Shown piece after piece: positions 1-7,641 of a stretch of DNA of 48,861 bases. The position numbers and the translations under genes are program-made. Position 1 is the stretch's first letter, and every line of letters begins with the position of its first letter. The notes under the pieces are model-generated. The model had not been told where the DNA came from. It worked only from the letters and a program-made list of their open reading frames with translations, and did not search any database. Source of the stretch: Dehalococcoidia bacterium UBA6808 (lineage in GTDB: Bacteria; Chloroflexota; Dehalococcoidia; GIF9; UBA5629); contig DKFA01000112.1 of NCBI GenBank assembly GCA_002452695.1, positions 50,832 to 99,692 of the forward strand, written 5' to 3'.

Positions 1-472
1 CCGTGGTGGCGCCGATAAAGGTAACATCCCCATTCTCAACGTAGGGCAGGATGGCATCCTGCTGGCCCTTGTTGAAACGGTGGATTTCGTCGATGAATAA
101 GATCGTCCGTTGCCCGCTGGCCTTTCTCCTGCGCGCGGCTTCATCAATAACCCTGCGCAGGTCGGCCACACCCGCCGTAACTGCGCTGAGCGGCACAAAG
201 TACGATCTGGAGACATTGGCAATGACACGAGCCAGCGTGGTCTTGCCGCTGCCAGGAGGTCCCCATAATATGATGGAGGGGAGCTGGTCTGATTCAATGG
301 CTTTACGCAAGACCTTGCCTTCGCCGATGATATGCCGCTGTCCGACATATTCGTTGAAATTCTGCGGGCGCAGGCGCGCCGCCAGGGGCATGGAAGCGGT
401 TGCCTGCTCCGGCTTTGCCCCGGCGCCCTTGTCACCCTGCAACTCGGGCGAACCGAGGTCGAAAAGTGTCAT
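1..472 (-). CDS. rarA: Replication-associated recombination protein A, AAA+ ATPase (N-terminal part)
   Basis: The reverse strand reads MTLFDLGSPELQ, then an AAA+ core with Walker A GPPGSGKTT near residue 70 and Walker B ILFIDEIHRFNKGQQDA near 120-135, followed by the sensor-1 start TFIGATT. This HRFNKxQQD signature is typical of RarA/MgsA/WRNIP1, clamp-loader-related ATPases that act at stalled replication forks. The gene runs off the left edge, so the C-terminal part is missing. Its ATG overlaps the stop codon of the upstream FtsZ-like gene by four bases (ATGA), so the two are probably co-translated. The ATG is the only good start, as the product has the short N-terminal extension normal for the family. 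Confidence 0.93.
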   Translation of the reverse strand, partial: MTLFDLGSPELQGDKGAGAKPEQATASMPLAARLRPQNFNEYVGQRHIIGEGKVLRKAIESDQLPSIILWGPPGSGKTTLARVIANVSRSYFVPLSAVTAGVADLRRVIDEAARRRKASGQRTILFIDEIHRFNKGQQDAILPYVENGDVTFIGATT

Positions 473-1578
473 GGCGTGGGGTTCTCGCGTTTATTAATCT
501 GGGCAGCCACGTTAGAGGCCCGCTCGTAATAGTCTTTGATCTTATCCAGGTAGGTAATGCGGGATGCTATCAGCGTGACAGTAGCAATATCATTGACACC
601 GTAAAAATCGCCCCCTCTGACCTCGCCGTTATTGGTCAGCTCGCGCAGACGGTTGCCCACTGAGCGCGTCATGTTGATATTGGCATTCTTGCTGGGAACA
701 CACAGCAGATACAATGCCTTGCGGGCGTCTTCCAGCCTGCATTCAATGGAAAAATGCGCCAGGGCGGCGCTCATGGCCTCCATGACCTTGACGGTCTCCT
801 CGCCCTTGCTCTCAAAATTGTCGCCCTTCTTGAACAGCGAGAAGCCGGACGAGGGTATCTGCGCCGTACCGTAGCCGATGGCGCTCCAACCGCTGAGCGA
901 CTGGACGATATCGCCAACGCCAATATTCCTGGTTCCCAGGAACCTGGGGTCCACTTTCTCGCTGGCGCGCAGCAAGTCGAAGAACGGCGACACTATCTCG
1001 CGGTTGACCATGTCATTAGAGGCAGCCGACTTGATGCTGGCTTCAGACATCACCTTTTCATTATCGAACAGAAAGACCGCATCGGCCGTCTTGTCGATCG
1101 ATTTCAGACACAGTGCGGTATTATAGACACAAAGCGGTATATTGACCTCCGCCTGTAACGGCAGGACGATAAGAGCATAGAGCGGCTTGTTGACATACCT
1201 GTCCTTGAGTTTGCGGGCCAGGATCGATACGCCGCCGGAGCCGATGCAGCCCGCGCTGGATGACACCAGCAGAAAGGCGTCCGTCTCGAAGAACTCGCCG
1301 GCTTTCATAGTGGCAATGATACGGTCGCCGTTGGCCTTCATCAGTTCAGCGCCGGCTTCAATCTGCTTATTCCCGACGGCGGAAGCGGGGAGCTGGATGG
1401 TCAGCAGCTTTTCGCCGACCTTGCGTAACGCAGACAGAGAAGCCTGGTCATCATTGATGGCATAGGACCTTACCAGCACATCAACGCCGGTCTCAGCTTT
1501 GGCTTTACTTCCCAGTCGCACAAACTCAGCAGCAATATTGCTCCCACAGTCACCGATCCCAATTACTACAAGTTTCAT
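469..1578 (-). CDS. FtsZ/tubulin-superfamily GTPase-like protein, divergent
   Basis: A 369-residue protein with a tubulin/FtsZ-type GTP fold. T1 is GIGDCGSN (7-14), T3-like is YAINDDQASL (39-48), T4 is SSSAGCIGSGG (106-116) and an H6-like DNEKV follows near 172. The FtsZ T4 loop is normally GGGTGTG, so this one is degenerate. The T7 catalytic loop, NxDxxD in FtsZ, reads NIGVGD (218-223): the first Asp is Gly while Asn and the last Asp remain. The usual FtsZ C-terminal FtsA/ZipA-binding peptide is not evident. A good GGGAGG ribosome site lies 9 bases before ATG. The gene overlaps rarA downstream. It may be a cytoskeletal or regulatory paralog rather than the division FtsZ; its function is unknown. 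Confidence 0.8.
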   Translation of the reverse strand: MKLVVIGIGDCGSNIAAEFVRLGSKAKAETGVDVLVRSYAINDDQASLSALRKVGEKLLTIQLPASAVGNKQIEAGAELMKANGDRIIATMKAGEFFETDAFLLVSSSAGCIGSGGVSILARKLKDRYVNKPLYALIVLPLQAEVNIPLCVYNTALCLKSIDKTADAVFLFDNEKVMSEASIKSAASNDMVNREIVSPFFDLLRASEKVDPRFLGTRNIGVGDIVQSLSGWSAIGYGTAQIPSSGFSLFKKGDNFESKGEETVKVMEAMSAALAHFSIECRLEDARKALYLLCVPSKNANINMTRSVGNRLRELTNNGEVRGGDFYGVNDIATVTLIASRITYLDKIKDYYERASNVAAQINKRENPTP

Positions 1579-1710
1579 TAACTGGACCTCCCGTGGAATA
1601 TCTTAATCTGGGAGACAGTCGCTAAAACTTTACTGACTGAACGATCGCCTGGTCTCATTGAACCTGATATATACCATAACAGATAGGAGGGACTATGGCA
1701 ACCGCCTCTG

Positions 1711-2226
1711 CTACTTATATCTCTTCACCTCAAAACGGTACAGTTGGACCGGCTCAGAACTCATTATTCCTGCCTTTTGCCTGCAGATGGCAATCTGTGT
1801 TTCAACATCGTCCACCCCTTCCAGATCGGGCAGAAGCAGCCCGCGGCGGAAGCCTGCCTGTACGATAACCCCGTACTTCCTGGGATCAAGCAATGCTTGA
1901 TCCTTGATCGGCTCGGGGTGTGTCAGCACATCGACACTATATTCGAGGTCTTGCAGTTCTGATGGTTTGACCGGCGGAAAACGCGGGTCTCCCACAGCAG
2001 ACGCGATGGCGTTTCGCACTATCTCGTCAGCAATATTAGCTTCCATCGGTTCGAAGGTACCAATGCAGCCGCGCAGCTGGCCGCGCTTTTTTAAAGAGAC
2101 GAACACTCCTGCCCTTTCTTTCATCTCGGGTGTCAGGTCTGACGGGTGCAGGACTTTGCCCTCGTTAACAAAGGCCTCAACAGCCTGTTTGGCAAGCTGC
2201 GCCAGTGGATGCATATCTTTTTTCAT
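1711..2226 (-). CDS. amrA: AMMECR1-domain protein (AmmeMemoRadiSam system protein A)
   Basis: A 171-residue, single-domain AMMECR1 protein with the invariant LRGCIGT motif at residues 51-57 and the family's GDPRFPPV and YGVIVQAGFRRGLLLPDLEGV segments. The biochemical role of the family is not established; it is widely conserved and travels with MEMO and a radical SAM enzyme, as here. It is the third gene of a minus-strand set, starting 13 bases after the MEMO-like gene stops. Length is normal for the family and there are no membrane segments. No strong terminator was found between it and the FtsZ-like gene (1579-1710), so transcription could continue. Confidence 0.92.
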   Translation of the reverse strand: MKKDMHPLAQLAKQAVEAFVNEGKVLHPSDLTPEMKERAGVFVSLKKRGQLRGCIGTFEPMEANIADEIVRNAIASAVGDPRFPPVKPSELQDLEYSVDVLTHPEPIKDQALLDPRKYGVIVQAGFRRGLLLPDLEGVDDVETQIAICRQKAGIMSSEPVQLYRFEVKRYK

Positions 2227-2239
2227 AAGCGCACCACCA

Positions 2240-3046
2240 TCATTTGCTGATAATTATTCCAGCATAGCCGACCACACTGGAATAATCACCTGACGTATCG
2301 CCGCTGGTCTGGTACTTGACCAGCTCCGCCCTTTCTGCCCCCATTTCTTTAGCTGCCGTGATCAGGCTGATCACAGGAGCATAACCACACATGGTGATCC
2401 CATACCTGGCGATGCGTTTGACCAGCTCGTCGGCATCCAGATCGAGGATAGCATCTATGGCCTGTCTGTCTTTGCTTTTGGCGCTCTCATGCGGCTCATA
2501 GTGCGTCATATCGCTGCTGGCCAGTATCACGGCATCCGATCCGGTCTTTTTCAAAGCCCGCGAAAGCGCAAGCCCGATCTCATTGTAGACTGAGGGATCG
2601 GCCTGCGCCAGTATGATGGGGACGATGGATACATCAGGCTTGAAATACTGCAGAAACGGCAGTTGCACCTCCAGGGAATGCTCATAGAGGTGGGCCACAT
2701 GATCTGCTTCCAGATAGCGGGACTCTCCCAGTATCTCAGAGGCCAAGGCCACATCGATGGGTGTCTCTCCCAGGGGCGTTTTCCACCGGCCGTCCTTCAT
2801 CAGACTGAAAGGTTTGCCCATGCCATGGTGATTTGGGCCAATCAGGATAAATGTGGAAGGAAACTTCAGGATGGAAAATACGGCGCCGGCCACCGGCCCC
2901 GAGTAGACATAGCCGGCGTGAGGACAGACCAGTCCTATGGCCTCTCGTTTTACCTCACCTTTGGGAGTCATGTATTCGATTATTTTACGTAACTCGCCAG
3001 GCCGGTTCGGGTAGAATTGGCCTGCTACTGCTGCTTCCCTGATCAT
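2240..3046 (-). CDS. amrB: MEMO1-like protein (AmmeMemoRadiSam system protein B)
   Basis: A 268-residue MEMO family protein. It begins IREAAVAGQFYP, then shows the HAGYVYSGPVAG (about 41-53) and GPNHHG (about 73-78) motifs and the later SSDMTHYEP segment, whose His residues form the putative metal site in this extradiol-dioxygenase-like fold. Human MEMO binds copper, but the bacterial substrate is unknown. Its ATG overlaps the stop of the radical SAM gene by four bases, and AMMECR1 follows. The full AmrS-MEMO-AMMECR1 order strongly supports one functional unit. Length is normal. Confidence 0.92.
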   Translation of the reverse strand: MIREAAVAGQFYPNRPGELRKIIEYMTPKGEVKREAIGLVCPHAGYVYSGPVAGAVFSILKFPSTFILIGPNHHGMGKPFSLMKDGRWKTPLGETPIDVALASEILGESRYLEADHVAHLYEHSLEVQLPFLQYFKPDVSIVPIILAQADPSVYNEIGLALSRALKKTGSDAVILASSDMTHYEPHESAKSKDRQAIDAILDLDADELVKRIARYGITMCGYAPVISLITAAKEMGAERAELVKYQTSGDTSGDYSSVVGYAGIIISK

Positions 3047-4086
3047 TTCCGCACCTGCGTATTCAGTGTATTCCGGATATTCAATTCAGCGCCACAAACA
3101 GCGCAATTTGCGCCTTTAAGGGCCTTTATCCTGGTATGGTAGCCGGTCCTTTCAATTACCTGCGTGCCACAATTGTAGCACACCGTGTTCTCATAAGAAT
3201 GGCCGGGCACATTGCCCAGGTAGACAAAGCGCAACCCTGCCTCTTTACCCAGCGAGACAGCCTTCTCAAGCGTTGCAATGGGAGTGGGCGGCAAATGACT
3301 GAACTCATGGTGTGGATAGAATCGCGTGACATGCCAGGGCGTCAGTTCGCCCAGCTTTTCTCTGATCCACATGGCGATGTCCGAAAGCTGGGCATCATCA
3401 TCGTTAACCGATGGAATAACGTTGGTGACAACCTCGACATGCATATTCCACTTATGCCTGGCCCGTTCCGCTGTTTCCAGTATTCCCCTCCAGCCCTTGA
3501 CCTTCGCCAGCTTACGGTACACCCCGTCGGTAAAGCCCTTGATATCCACCCGCCAGGCATCCAGGTAAGGCCCAATTACATCAAGGGCTTCCGCTGTCAT
3601 AAAGCCGTTGGTAACATAAACGGTATATAGCCCCTGGCGGCGCGCCAGTTTGGCAGTATCCAATGTATATTCGAACCAGACGGTCGGTTCATTGTACGTC
3701 CAGGCCAGCCCGGCGCAATGCTGCTGCTCTGCCAGCTTGACCGCCTGCTCCGGGCTGATAATATCCAAGCTGCGCTGTATTTCAGCCGGATTTTCCACAC
3801 AGGCGATCTGCCAGTTCTGGCAATGGGCACAATGGAAATTGCAGCCGACCGTGCCAAAAGACAACACTGTAGTGCCGGGGAAAAAGTGAAATAACGGTTT
3901 TTTCTCGATCGGGTCCGCAGCCAGCGAGGAAACCCTGGCGTAGTTGAGCGGGATTACGCGGCCATCTTCGTTGCCCCGGACACCGCATACGCCGGTCTTG
4001 CCCGGGTTTATCACACAGCGCCACAGGCAGACATTGCAGCGTACCCGGTTACCAGATAGTTTATCGTAAAGAAGCGCCTCCTCCAT
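3043..4086 (-). CDS. amrS: AmmeMemoRadiSam system radical SAM enzyme
   Basis: A radical SAM enzyme of about 347 residues with the cluster motif CNFHCAHC (Cys 82, 86, 89 from the chosen start). An extra N-terminal Cys group (17, 20, 24, 34) and C-terminal CxxC pairs suggest more metal sites. It resembles PflA-type activases (motif GTVGCNFHCAHCQNW) but belongs to the AmmeMemoRadiSam group; its substrate is unknown. I chose ATG at 4086, preceded by GGAGAGGGG. The longer frame starts with TTG at 4104, inside a perfect -10 box, so that start is unlikely. It is first in the minus-strand set with the MEMO and AMMECR1 genes. Confidence 0.92.
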   Translation of the reverse strand: MEEALLYDKLSGNRVRCNVCLWRCVINPGKTGVCGVRGNEDGRVIPLNYARVSSLAADPIEKKPLFHFFPGTTVLSFGTVGCNFHCAHCQNWQIACVENPAEIQRSLDIISPEQAVKLAEQQHCAGLAWTYNEPTVWFEYTLDTAKLARRQGLYTVYVTNGFMTAEALDVIGPYLDAWRVDIKGFTDGVYRKLAKVKGWRGILETAERARHKWNMHVEVVTNVIPSVNDDDAQLSDIAMWIREKLGELTPWHVTRFYPHHEFSHLPPTPIATLEKAVSLGKEAGLRFVYLGNVPGHSYENTVCYNCGTQVIERTGYHTRIKALKGANCAVCGAELNIRNTLNTQVRK

Positions 4087-4103
4087 ATAAGCCCCTCTCC
4101 ACA

Positions 4104-4112
4104 ATTATAACA
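4104..4112 (-). promoter_or_regulatory. Extended -10 promoter of the amrS operon
   Basis: The reverse strand reads TGTTATAAT, a perfect extended -10 element (TGnTATAAT). There is no convincing -35. The expected start of transcription is about 4097, giving a leader of only about ten bases before the ATG at 4086. Confidence 0.6.
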
Positions 4113-4419
4113 CGCCAAAGACAACGGGGTACTGACAACCTGAAAAACCGCTCCACCATCACTTATGAATAATAGTCCCGGATAGACAGCGCTTTAATTA
4201 TTCTGTGAAATATAAAAGCATGGCAGTTCGAGCCGCTTCAAACAAGAAAATATGTCTTTTAGCTTTGACATAAAATTCGTCATTCTGTTACAATTTAACG
4301 CTGACGTATCAGTAAATTTTAGCGCCTGATCAATTGATTTGGACTTCTCATGCCGAATAGCGATTCATATATTCCGGGTACAGGCAGGGTACTGAAATAT
4401 TCATTAGCAAGGAGGTATT
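4113..4419. other. Divergent intergenic region between amrS and the FBP aldolase gene
   Basis: About 300 bases without a gene. It holds the minus-strand amrS promoter at its left edge and a strong plus-strand promoter at 4265-4294. A weaker candidate is TAGACA at 4183 with TGAAAT 17 bases later. The part after 4300 is a roughly 120-base untranslated leader of the FBP aldolase/phosphatase gene. It contains the perfect 10-base palindrome ATCAATTGAT (4329-4338), which could be an operator. No tRNA, repeat or clear riboswitch was recognised. Confidence 0.5.
4265..4294 (+). promoter_or_regulatory. Sigma70-type promoter of the FBP aldolase/phosphatase gene
   Basis: TTGACA (4265-4270) and TACAAT (4289-4294) are 18 bases apart: a perfect -35 and one mismatch in the -10. 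The start site would be near 4301, leaving a leader of about 120 bases with an AAGGAGG ribosome site just before ATG 4420. Confidence 0.7.
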
Positions 4420-5514
4420 ATGAAAGTCACACTAAGCGTTATCAAAGCTGACGTCGGCGGTTGGGTCGGTCATTGCAGCATGCATCCCGACCTGATTGCT
4501 GCCGGCGACTCCGCACTGGCCAAGGCCAAGAAAGCCGGCCTGATCATCGATTACCACGTAACCCGCTGTGGCGATGATCTGCAGTTTATCATGACCCATA
4601 CCAATGGTACAGATAATAGAGAGATCCACGAGCTGGCCTGGAATACATTCAAAACCTGCACCGGGATAGCTAAGAAACTTAAGCTGCACGGAGCCGGACA
4701 GGACCTGCTCGCCGACGCCTTTTCGGGCAACGTAAAGGGACAGGGACCCGGCGTGGCTGAGATGGATATCGACGAGCGGGAAGCCGAGCCTGTTGTCATC
4801 TTCATGGCTGACAAGACGGCCTCCGGCGCCTGGAACCTGCCTCTCTACCACATATTCAGCGATCCCTTTAACACGATCGGCCTGGTTATTTCATCCAACA
4901 TGCACAAAGGCTTTCTGTTCGAGGTTCATGATGTAAAAGAAAGCAAGAAGATCATATTTAAATGTCCCGAGGAAACCTATGACATGCTGGTCTTCATCGG
5001 CGCCCCATCCAGGTATACGGTCAAGGCTGTTTATTCCCGCGAGACCGGTGAGATCGCCGCCAGTTCATCGACGCAAAAGCTATCCCTGATAGCAGGCCGC
5101 TATGTAGGCAAGGATGACCCTGTTTGCATCGTCAGGGCCCAGGGTATTTTCCCCGCCGTGGGTGAAGTGCTTGAACCATTTGCAAGGCCCCATATTGTGG
5201 AAGGCTGGATGCGCGGCTCGCACAACGGCCCGCTCATGCCGGTAGCAGTCAAGGAAAGCAATCCAACACGTTTCGACGGCCCGCCCAGGGTTATAGCAGC
5301 TGGTTTCCAACTGGCTGAAGGTCGCCTGGTCGGCCCGGTGGACATGTTCGACGATCCTGCCTTTAACAACGCCAGACAGGCCGCCCTCAACATGGCCGAC
5401 ATGCTCAGGCGGCACGGCCCCTTCGAACCACACAGGCTGCCTCTGGAAGAGATGGAATACACTACCATGCCGCAGGTCATGCAAAAGCTGCGCCGCAGGT
5501 TCGAGAAGATATAG
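4420..5514 (+). CDS. fbp: Fructose-1,6-bisphosphate aldolase/phosphatase, archaeal type
   Basis: A 364-residue member of the bifunctional FBP aldolase/phosphatase family. This cytoplasmic enzyme joins the triose phosphates and then dephosphorylates FBP to fructose 6-phosphate, giving one-way gluconeogenesis. Visible signatures are the N-terminal VIKADVGGWVGH with metal-binding Asp and His, the GDDLQ pair near 51-55, the GAGQDLL motif near 91, and RYVGKDDP with Tyr228 and Lys231, which match the Tyr/Schiff-base Lys of the aldolase site. AAGGAGG lies 5 bases before ATG. It is followed closely by rdgB. The family is common in archaea and in deep-branching or autotrophic bacteria. Full length. 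Confidence 0.95.
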   Translation: MKVTLSVIKADVGGWVGHCSMHPDLIAAGDSALAKAKKAGLIIDYHVTRCGDDLQFIMTHTNGTDNREIHELAWNTFKTCTGIAKKLKLHGAGQDLLADAFSGNVKGQGPGVAEMDIDEREAEPVVIFMADKTASGAWNLPLYHIFSDPFNTIGLVISSNMHKGFLFEVHDVKESKKIIFKCPEETYDMLVFIGAPSRYTVKAVYSRETGEIAASSSTQKLSLIAGRYVGKDDPVCIVRAQGIFPAVGEVLEPFARPHIVEGWMRGSHNGPLMPVAVKESNPTRFDGPPRVIAAGFQLAEGRLVGPVDMFDDPAFNNARQAALNMADMLRRHGPFEPHRLPLEEMEYTTMPQVMQKLRRRFEKI

Positions 5515-5521
5515 TCGGATT

Positions 5522-6127
5522 ATGTCCGGGTTACTGGTTGCCACAACCAATCGCGGCAAGGTCGCCGAATACAGGCATCTGCTGGAAGGATTGAAGGTTG
5601 ATCTTATAACCCTGGATGAGGCAGGCATCAGCCAGGAAGCTGACGAGAGCTTCCAAACATTTGAGGAGAATGCGCGCTCCAAGGCCATGTTCTATGCCGG
5701 CCTGAGCGGGCTTCCGACTTTGGCCGACGATTCGGGCCTGGAAGTTGATGCGCTGGGTGGGGAGCCGGGTGTCAGATCTTCACGTTATGCAGGCGATCAT
5801 GCCACCGACAGCGACCGGGTCAATTTCCTGCTTGAAAAGCTGAAGGGCGTCCCCCTGGAAAAAAGACAGGCCAGGTTCAAATGCGTTATTGCTATCGCAT
5901 CCCCCGGCGGAGATGTCAAAACTGTCAGCGGTGAATGTGAGGGTATCATAGATGTGGAGCCTCGCGGAAATAACGGCTTCGGCTATGATCCCATCTTTTA
6001 TCTGCCTCAATATGGCAGGACCATCGCAGAGCTCAGCCCAGAGCTTAAGAACGAGATCAGCCATCGCGGCCGGGCGGCACATAAAGCACGTGAGGTGCTG
6101 GCCGCGCTGCTGGCTGGAAAAAGTTAG
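5522..6127 (+). CDS. rdgB: Non-canonical purine NTP pyrophosphatase, RdgB/HAM1 family
   Basis: A 201-residue dITP/XTP pyrophosphatase that cleans inosine and xanthosine triphosphates from the nucleotide pool. It has the family's opening ATTNRGKVAEYRHLL (T/SNxxK motif), the central LADDSGLEVDALGGEPGVRSSRYAG with catalytic and metal-binding Asp residues, and the closing NGFGYDPIF and SHRGRA segments. It starts 7 bases after the FBP aldolase stop. The ribosome site is weak, so translational coupling to the upstream gene is likely. Length is normal. Confidence 0.96.
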   Translation: MSGLLVATTNRGKVAEYRHLLEGLKVDLITLDEAGISQEADESFQTFEENARSKAMFYAGLSGLPTLADDSGLEVDALGGEPGVRSSRYAGDHATDSDRVNFLLEKLKGVPLEKRQARFKCVIAIASPGGDVKTVSGECEGIIDVEPRGNNGFGYDPIFYLPQYGRTIAELSPELKNEISHRGRAAHKAREVLAALLAGKS

Positions 6128-6141
6128 AACACAACTTTTTC
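6117..6141 (+). other. Stem-loop spanning the rdgB stop and the symporter leader
   Basis: GAAAAAGTT (6117-6125) pairs perfectly with AACTTTTTC (6133-6141) around a 7-base loop. It covers the rdgB stop codon and ends 4 bases before the next ATG. It could damp translation or act as a weak terminator; the stem is A/T-rich and lacks a separate U-tract. Confidence 0.35.
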
Positions 6142-6145
6142 GGCC

Positions 6146-7528
6146 ATGATACAACTGCTGATTATCGCCCTCTACTTTGTCATCGTCATAGTTATCGGTC
6201 TGTTCAGCCGCCGAAAACGCTGGAGCGCCGACGATTTCTTTGTTTCCGGCCGCCGGTATACCACATTCTTCATCACGGGATCGCTGCTGGCCACTATGAT
6301 CGGCGGATCGGCCACGGTCGGCCTGGCCGGGCTGGGTTACAGCCGGGGCCTGACGGGAGCATGGTGGCTGCTGGTCGGCAGCATCGGCCTGACAGCGCTC
6401 GGCATCTTTTTCGCCGGTAAAATACGTGAACGGGGTCTCTATACTCTACCCGAGCTGGCTGAGAAGCAGTACGGCAAAACGGTCGCCCTGGCTGTATCCA
6501 TACTGGTGGTAGTCTCGTGGCTGGGTGTGATAGCCGGGCAGATTATCGCAGCCGGCAAAATACTGTCCACGCTGGGGATGGGCAGCCCTGAGCTCTGGAT
6601 GGCCGGTTTCACCTTCACCTTCCTGGTTTACCTGGTCATCGGCGGCCAGGATGCCGTCATCCGCACCGATATGATCCAGATCGGAATCATCATCATAGGC
6701 GTCCTGGTTGGACTGGGAGCACTTGTCTGGCAGACAGGCGGGCCGGGCTACCTGCTGAATGCGCTGACGCCCGATAAACTCAACTTCCCGCTCAGCTCCA
6801 GCTTCAACGCGCTCGACCTGGCCAGCTACGTATTTTTGATCGGTTCGACATATGCAGTCGGTCCCGATATATACTCCCGTTTGTTTTGCGCCCGTGATGA
6901 GTCGACGGCCAGGAAATCGGCTATCTGGTCGGCAGTTCTGATCATACCGGTTGCCTTCGCTATAACGCTGCTGGGGATGTACGCCTCGGCGCTGTTCCCC
7001 AACATCTCTCCGGAACAGGCCCTTCCGGCAATTATTAAAGATGTATTTCATCCCCTGCTGAGCGGCGTAATCCTTGCAGCCATGGTGGCGGCCATCCTGC
7101 CTTCAGCAACCATGATGAGCGCCAGCACCATTTTAACTGTAGATATAGTGGGCAAACTAATCAAGGACCGGCCTGAAAAGAGAATGCTTGCACTGGCGCG
7201 TATTAATACGGTAATTATTGGAGCGGCGTCACTGGCTCTGGCCCTGATTCTCAGCGGCGTTATCAACGCACTGCTTTTTGCTTACACCATCTATACCTGC
7301 GGAGTGATCGTCCCCATCGGGCTTGGTTTCTATAAGGCCAAACTCAAAGTCACAGCCACCGGGGCCATGGCATCCATCGTCGGCGGCGGCCTGGCCGGTC
7401 TGGCCAGCAAGGTCTGGGGTATAAAATATATGGATCTTGCTGCTCTCGGTATCAGCCTGGTCCTGCTTTTCGCCGTCAGCTATATACAAAACAGATATAA
7501 GGCCGGGAGGGCACAACATAAAGCCTAA
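6146..7528 (+). CDS. Sodium:solute symporter family transporter
   Basis: A 460-residue, very hydrophobic protein with about twelve or thirteen membrane segments and a short cytoplasmic tail (NRYKAGRAQHKA). The N-terminal FSRRKRWSADDFFVSGRRYTTFFITGSLLATMIGGSATVGLAG matches the sodium/solute symporter (SSS) family of the LeuT fold, such as pantothenate, proline or monocarboxylate carriers. The Gly/Ser-rich core SATMMSASTILTVDI is also family-like. The substrate cannot be told from sequence. It follows rdgB by 18 bases with no clear ribosome site, so it is probably part of the same transcript. Confidence 0.88.
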   Translation: MIQLLIIALYFVIVIVIGLFSRRKRWSADDFFVSGRRYTTFFITGSLLATMIGGSATVGLAGLGYSRGLTGAWWLLVGSIGLTALGIFFAGKIRERGLYTLPELAEKQYGKTVALAVSILVVVSWLGVIAGQIIAAGKILSTLGMGSPELWMAGFTFTFLVYLVIGGQDAVIRTDMIQIGIIIIGVLVGLGALVWQTGGPGYLLNALTPDKLNFPLSSSFNALDLASYVFLIGSTYAVGPDIYSRLFCARDESTARKSAIWSAVLIIPVAFAITLLGMYASALFPNISPEQALPAIIKDVFHPLLSGVILAAMVAAILPSATMMSASTILTVDIVGKLIKDRPEKRMLALARINTVIIGAASLALALILSGVINALLFAYTIYTCGVIVPIGLGFYKAKLKVTATGAMASIVGGGLAGLASKVWGIKYMDLAALGISLVLLFAVSYIQNRYKAGRAQHKA

Positions 7529-7557
7529 CATCCCAGCCAAAATGCTGCCACATTCAT

Positions 7558-7586
7558 TTGACAATATGTGCTCCAGTTGATAAAGT
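7558..7586 (+). promoter_or_regulatory. Promoter before the old-yellow-enzyme-like gene
   Basis: TTGACA (7558-7563), a 17-base spacer, then TAAAGT (7581-7586). The -35 is perfect and the -10 matches four of six. The leader is about 50 bases and carries AAGGGGG before ATG 7642. Confidence 0.5.
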
Positions 7587-7641
7587 GCACACCGGTATCT
7601 TGCGCACAAATTAAACGCGTGAAGACCGCAAGGGGGCTACC

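Noticed and set aside
1685..1760. A good AGGAGG and ATG at 1695 on the plus strand opposite the end of the AMMECR1 gene
   Set aside because: The short frame that follows is antisense to a conserved gene, low in complexity and matches no known protein; there is no clear promoter.
4087..4104. Upstream TTG start for amrS
   Set aside because: The TTG lies inside the TATAAT of the likely promoter, and the ribosome site fits the ATG at 4086 instead.
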